Shown: positions 60,210 to 64,000 of the stretch, piece by piece
How the letters are laid out: every line of letters begins with the position of its first letter
How positions within the stretch are numbered: position 1 is the first letter of the stretch
Origin: Protonemura montana
Lineage: Eukaryota > Arthropoda > Insecta > Plecoptera > Nemouridae
Assembly: GCA_947568835.1 (NCBI GenBank)
Contig: OX387603.1
Span: forward strand, 3,697,701-3,761,700
DNA length: 64,000 nt
Reading direction: 5' to 3'
Program-made: the position numbers and the translations under genes
Notes under the pieces: model-generated
Seen by the model: only the letters and a program-made list of their open reading frames with translations
Database searches by the model: none
Told to the model about the DNA's origin: nothing

Positions 60210-63200
60210 CTATATAAACTTGGGCTGTTCTTTCAACGCAGTGATGTCAAGAATCTTGTGTGGTGGAATAGTATGTTGTTCGTTGACCGCCGGGCGGAAG
60301 TTGTTTCTCATCCTCTCCTGCCGTGGAAACGGAGCCGGCTGCTCGACAAATGGCACTGCTGAAAAGAATTTGATTGTAAATAAACAGAGTTTTTGTTGAC
60401 CCAAAGAACTTGCAGTTTCTCATCTTTGTAGCTGCACATTTATTAGAACTAAGAATTTAGGTTTCCATCGTTTTGTATCTACGCCAGCCACCGAGTCTCA
60501 ATTCCGCACAAAACACTGGGAAAACTATGTAAGTGAAATGATTACAGGGCTGTTACTATTTTACCAACAAACACAAACAAATTATGAAAGCTGCAGAAAT
60601 AAAAAAATAAAATTGTTGTGATTTGCATTACAAAATGAGTAAGTGCATTTCTTGTTAGTGACGCCAAGGAGGACACCTGGGAGGAAAGTCGAGACTTGTT
60701 ACGCAGGTCCAAGGTAGGAGTAACCGATGTGACCGTAGTTCGACAGCAGGGTTACCAAGGTGTTTCTAAAGCAAAGCCGGATAATAGATCTCAAGTAAGA
60801 GTGATTTAGTTAGTCATCATTAGGAAGCATACCAAAATCCTCACCCCACTGCATGCTATTTATAATCATTATGATTCATTATTCCCCTGCAATTACAGCC
60901 TCGTCATCTTCATACGTGGCTGTGTATTGAGTTCTTATTATTCAGTATGCGAAATAATTTCAAATCTGCGTGCCGATTTATTTGCGAAAATCCACGGGGT
61001 TCACTCGCTGCTAAGTTTAACAAATCATTTCTACCAACTAACCTTGTGCTTTGCTTTGAGCGGTTCCGGGCACCAGCTGGTATCTCTCCAGGTATCTCAT
61101 AGTTGCCATCGAAACATTGCATACCTTGCCGGTCAGGTCGTAGATCCTCCGCTCTTGCCCACCGCCACCTGAAAGCATGACCGTGTTTCCATGAACCCTC
61201 TTCTGCCGGCTGAGGATGCTAAATCCTCTGGGCACAATCTCTCAGTGCATCAAGAATCAGCAGTGAACGCATATCACCGTTGAGTGTGCAACGATATCAC
61301 TGAGAGTAAACTCCTTCCTGAAATACGCCTCAAAACTTGGTGCACTTGAGAGACCTCGAGATCACTGTTCATTTTTATAACCGATCAGGATAAAAATGCA
61401 TAAATGCTAAAATGGAAACATTCAATGAGTGTGATTACCAAATTACTGAACGATGCACTTTGAGAGCAAAGAAGTAAGGGCAAAACTAACAGAGCTGAGG
61501 GCAGTGCATAAAATATGATTATTATGGTACCTAGTTATATGAATGCTTGCACCAGTGCTTGCCAATACGGAAGTGCGATTTTGTCACCGTTTTCCAGTAA
61601 AACACGACTTTCGAGTGCTACCGTCACTTACCAGGCAGCCTGGCATACTCTTCAAGTCGATCCCCTTGGAGGTACTTCATTGCGAGAGCATCCATCCGCA
61701 TACTGACATCGCTAGGCCCGTGGTTGTTATGTCCTCCGAACCCAGCCTCACGAGGCAGGTAGTAAACTGAGTCAAACGTCACTCTAAAAATAATGAAAGC
61801 AAAGTTATACATGCCCGTTGACAGCAACAGGCCCAAGACGGTTTGTAGGGCCAGACTTAGGGCCGATGAAAATCGATGCCATGGTTGCTGTCATTTTTAA
61901 ATGCAGTTGCCACACTTCTGTTGCTGTGTTTTTCAAGCATTTTAAGGATTTCTAACAAAGTCCATCGACTTGAAAACAGTTTCATGGCAGTGTATAGGAA
62001 TAGCCAGGAGCAAAAGTCAAGGAGCAGGAGCAAGGACTTCTGTCAGTATAAAAACAGCTGTCAGGGACTGAGACAGCTGACAGTGTTCTCATTGATCATC
62101 TATCAACTGTCATATTACATTTAACCAATATTGATTTATCAGATTTCTGCTGGATTATTTATTTACCTATGACAAGTATTCAGCATACATGGCAAGGTAT
62201 CAAACCTCTATGATTATAACAGTCAGTTTAAAAACAAAATTAGGGAATAAATATTTTCTTGCTTTAACTGTTTTGAATTTGAACCTAGACTTCCTTCCAT
62301 CATACTTTCTGATTTCTTAATACATCTATTCCGAAATACTTGTCCGAAATGTTAATTCTTGTCACTCTGAAATACGGCGTTTGCGACGAGATAAAAATTT
62401 GCCTGAGGAAACGCAGACAAACTTTAAATCGGTTTGCACAGTAAATCAGGCCGAGTAAAAACGATTTGGAAAGTGTGCTGACGAGTGCTCAGTTTAGAAT
62501 CAATCTGAATTAGCATCAACCAAATCATATAACTGACAGGTGAATAGGTTCAATCAAACAAAACCTTCCTCTCTTGCTGCTTTTATTCTAACAACAGACT
62601 TATGGTACACCGAGTGGCTTTCAAGTGCCACTGAACATTGCCGTGCTGAGACGTGAGAAAGTTCTTAGTATTCGAGCGCCACTCACTTCTTGGAGGCGGC
62701 CAGCACGGAGTCTGTCTCGCACGTGCTCACCCCAAGCCTACGCAGCTGCTGCATCGTAGCGACTCTCACTAACCCAGAGTCAAGGGTAGGAACCTCTCGC
62801 TCTGAAGACACCCACTCATCACAAGCCTGGGGAGAAGACACACATTGTATATTGTACCCAAAATTCATCAAAGTATGCAGAGAATGACAGATCCAGTGCA
62901 ACTTTGCCATCTTTGTTTGCAACTATTAAGGGTGTTACATAGCGTGTAAGCTTTATCTGTGCAAGCTTTATCTGTGACAGTTTTTGCCCCCTAAGGATGG
63001 AATATCTGTGCAAGCTTTATCTGTGGTAGTATTTGCCCCATAAGGATGGAATATCTGTGCAAGCTTTATCTGTAGTAGTCTTTGCCCTATAAGGCTATCT
63101 GTGCAAGCTTAATCTGTGATAGGCTGATAGCTTTTGCCCTATAAGGATGGAATATCTGTGTAAGCTGTCCATGACTCACCTTCTTACGACCGTAGAGCAT

Positions 63201-63384
63201 TCCCCCTCGGTCCACTACTTCAGCCTGCTCCCGGTAACGATCCTCGTCTGCCTCCCTTCCGCTTACGTGGCGGTAATTCCGTTGGTTCTCGTCCACGTTT
63301 CGGCCATAAGTGTGCCTCCCGTTATCACGACCGTTTTCGTATCGGTTTTCGTGCCGGTCATTCCTAACTTGGTTTCCATTCATT
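60210..63384 (-). CDS. Unidentified protein, C-terminal part; possibly STIL/Ana2-like
   Basis: Five phase-consistent exons give 256 C-terminal residues: 63384-63180, 62826-62687, 61783-61632, 61168-61043 and 60358-60210. The first is bounded by an acceptor (TTCTTCACAG) and its leading base is in phase, so upstream exons probably lie off the right edge. It begins with an Asn/Arg-rich segment (NGNQVRNDRHENRYENGRDN), then ATMQQLRRLGVST, VTFDSVYYLPREAGFGG, VSMRMDALAMKYLQGDRLEE, GGGGQERRIYDLTGKVCNVS, MATMRYLERYQLVP and the end HKILDITALKEQPKFI. The repeated 'M/LxxxYLxxxxL' helices and the 'ILDxxxLxxxPK' tail resemble the C-terminus of centriole-duplication factor STIL as I remember it, but I cannot confirm this. 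The gene is real on exon structure; its name is tentative. Confidence 0.6.
60600..61042. other. Intron of the STIL-like gene (61042-60359)
   Basis: No exon is required. A possible exon at 60661-60775 (minus) would introduce a stop in the phase set by the preceding exon. Confidence 0.5.
62945..63170. repeat. 49-bp satellite-like array, inverted relative to the GEN1 copy
   Basis: About four copies of GGAATATCTGTGCAAGCTTT plus ATCTGTGGTAGTATTTGCCC and CATAAGGAT, the reverse complement of the unit at 13400-13690. It ends about 10 bp from the exon donor at 63180. Confidence 0.92.
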
Positions 63385-64000
63385 CTGTGAAGAAAACATT
63401 CATCAGCAATGTTTTGCTAGATACAACCATTCTACCACAGCGCTAATGTTAAACTATCTTTTTCAAGTCAGCCACCTAATAACAACATTACCATCAAATG
63501 TGGAGGATGCTACTAGGTGGTGTCACCGTAGTTTCGAATAAGAAATTTAATTTCGTTACTTCTCGAAAGATTACACGCATTTACGACTAATTTAGAGTAA
63601 ATTTACTGTTATTAATGCTAACCTCAATAATTTATAAACATGTGTCAATATTTTGAGAAAAAATGATTTAATTGTAGAGGTTTATTGTTTGCAAGCTTAT
63701 TTATTATAGCTTATTTTGGCAAGAACCCTAATAACTTTTGACCCCCATAGTTATTTTACTTGTATACCAAATTGGACCCAGGCTTCCTGGGTGGTCATAT
63801 ACCCAACTCACAAGTTTCACTCTCTAGGAAATATTTCAAGAAATCATGCACGTAAATCTTTAGACAGCCAACGTCGTTTGTTTTCGAAATTGTCATCGTG
63901 GTCAGTTTGGAATTCACAGAGTTTCCACAATGCAGTGACCACGAGTGACATAAGCGGCAAATTTCATAAAAAATGAACGGGGGTACTGTATGGTATTGCA
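63385..64000. other. Probable intron of the STIL-like gene, right window edge
   Basis: AT-rich with no recognised exon. GGTGTCACCGTAGTTTCGAA, then GAAATTTAATTTCGTTACTT (63515-63560) recalls one arm of the foldback element at 54507-54942. Confidence 0.4.

Noticed and set aside
60661-60775. Possible extra exon of the STIL-like gene
   Set aside because: With the only nearby acceptor it gives a stop in the required phase, whereas the exon ending at 61043 joins 60358 directly in frame.

Overview
This is intron-rich animal nuclear DNA, roughly 60% A+T, carrying eleven protein-coding genes with canonical multi-exon structures and a dense load of SINEs, foldback elements and minisatellites. The conserved proteins are metazoan. 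The ISCA1 protein (start MAGRVLAAATVRAVKG, core KVGVRQRGCNGLSYTL) has the form typical of arthropods, so an arthropod with large introns is my best guess, but other invertebrates are not excluded. Every exon chain below was built by hand from splice sites and reading phase, and all junctions within each gene are in phase.

Layout from left to right: ERCC4/XPF (minus, N-terminal 589 codons; the nuclease end lies off the left edge, 24-6308); C6orf120/UPF0669 homologue (minus, 6461-7769); GEN1 Holliday-junction resolvase (minus, 8995-16509); LAMTOR5/HBXIP Ragulator subunit (plus, 18437-20493); RFT1 (minus, 21762-28480); SLC25A26 mitochondrial SAM carrier (plus, 28897-31479, head-to-head with RFT1); an IRAK4-type death-domain kinase (minus, 32304-38079); HSDL2 (minus, 38933-47923); ASF1 histone chaperone (minus, 49158-50355); MED26 Mediator subunit (minus, 52381-58417); ISCA1 iron-sulfur assembly protein (plus, 59072-59705, head-to-head with MED26); and the 3' part of a gene that may encode a STIL-like centriole protein (minus, 60210-63384, tail-to-tail with ISCA1).

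The genes are unrelated housekeeping and signalling genes, not a pathway cluster, although four act on DNA or chromatin (ERCC4, GEN1, ASF1, MED26). The divergent pairs RFT1/SLC25A26 (416 bp apart) and MED26/ISCA1 (654 bp apart) probably share promoters; the second carries a perfect CRE palindrome and an NRF1-type site.

The most unusual feature is repeat architecture. At least nine tandem arrays (units of 5, 26, 49, 50, 60, 68, 70, 73 and 78 bp) lie inside introns, most of them running to within a few tens of bases of a splice site and one containing copies of the splice donor itself. MED26 has a further 63-bp array in its coding exon. I saw no array in intergenic DNA. The dispersed repeats include a tRNA-derived SINE bounded by a 19-bp dyad, a 5S-rRNA-derived SINE (one copy begins about 6 nt inside an IRAK4 intron), several foldback/MITE families, a LINE 3' fragment and a possible transposase remnant. 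Two introns (in ERCC4 and GEN1) appear to be GC-AG introns with the same extended donor GCAAGTTG.
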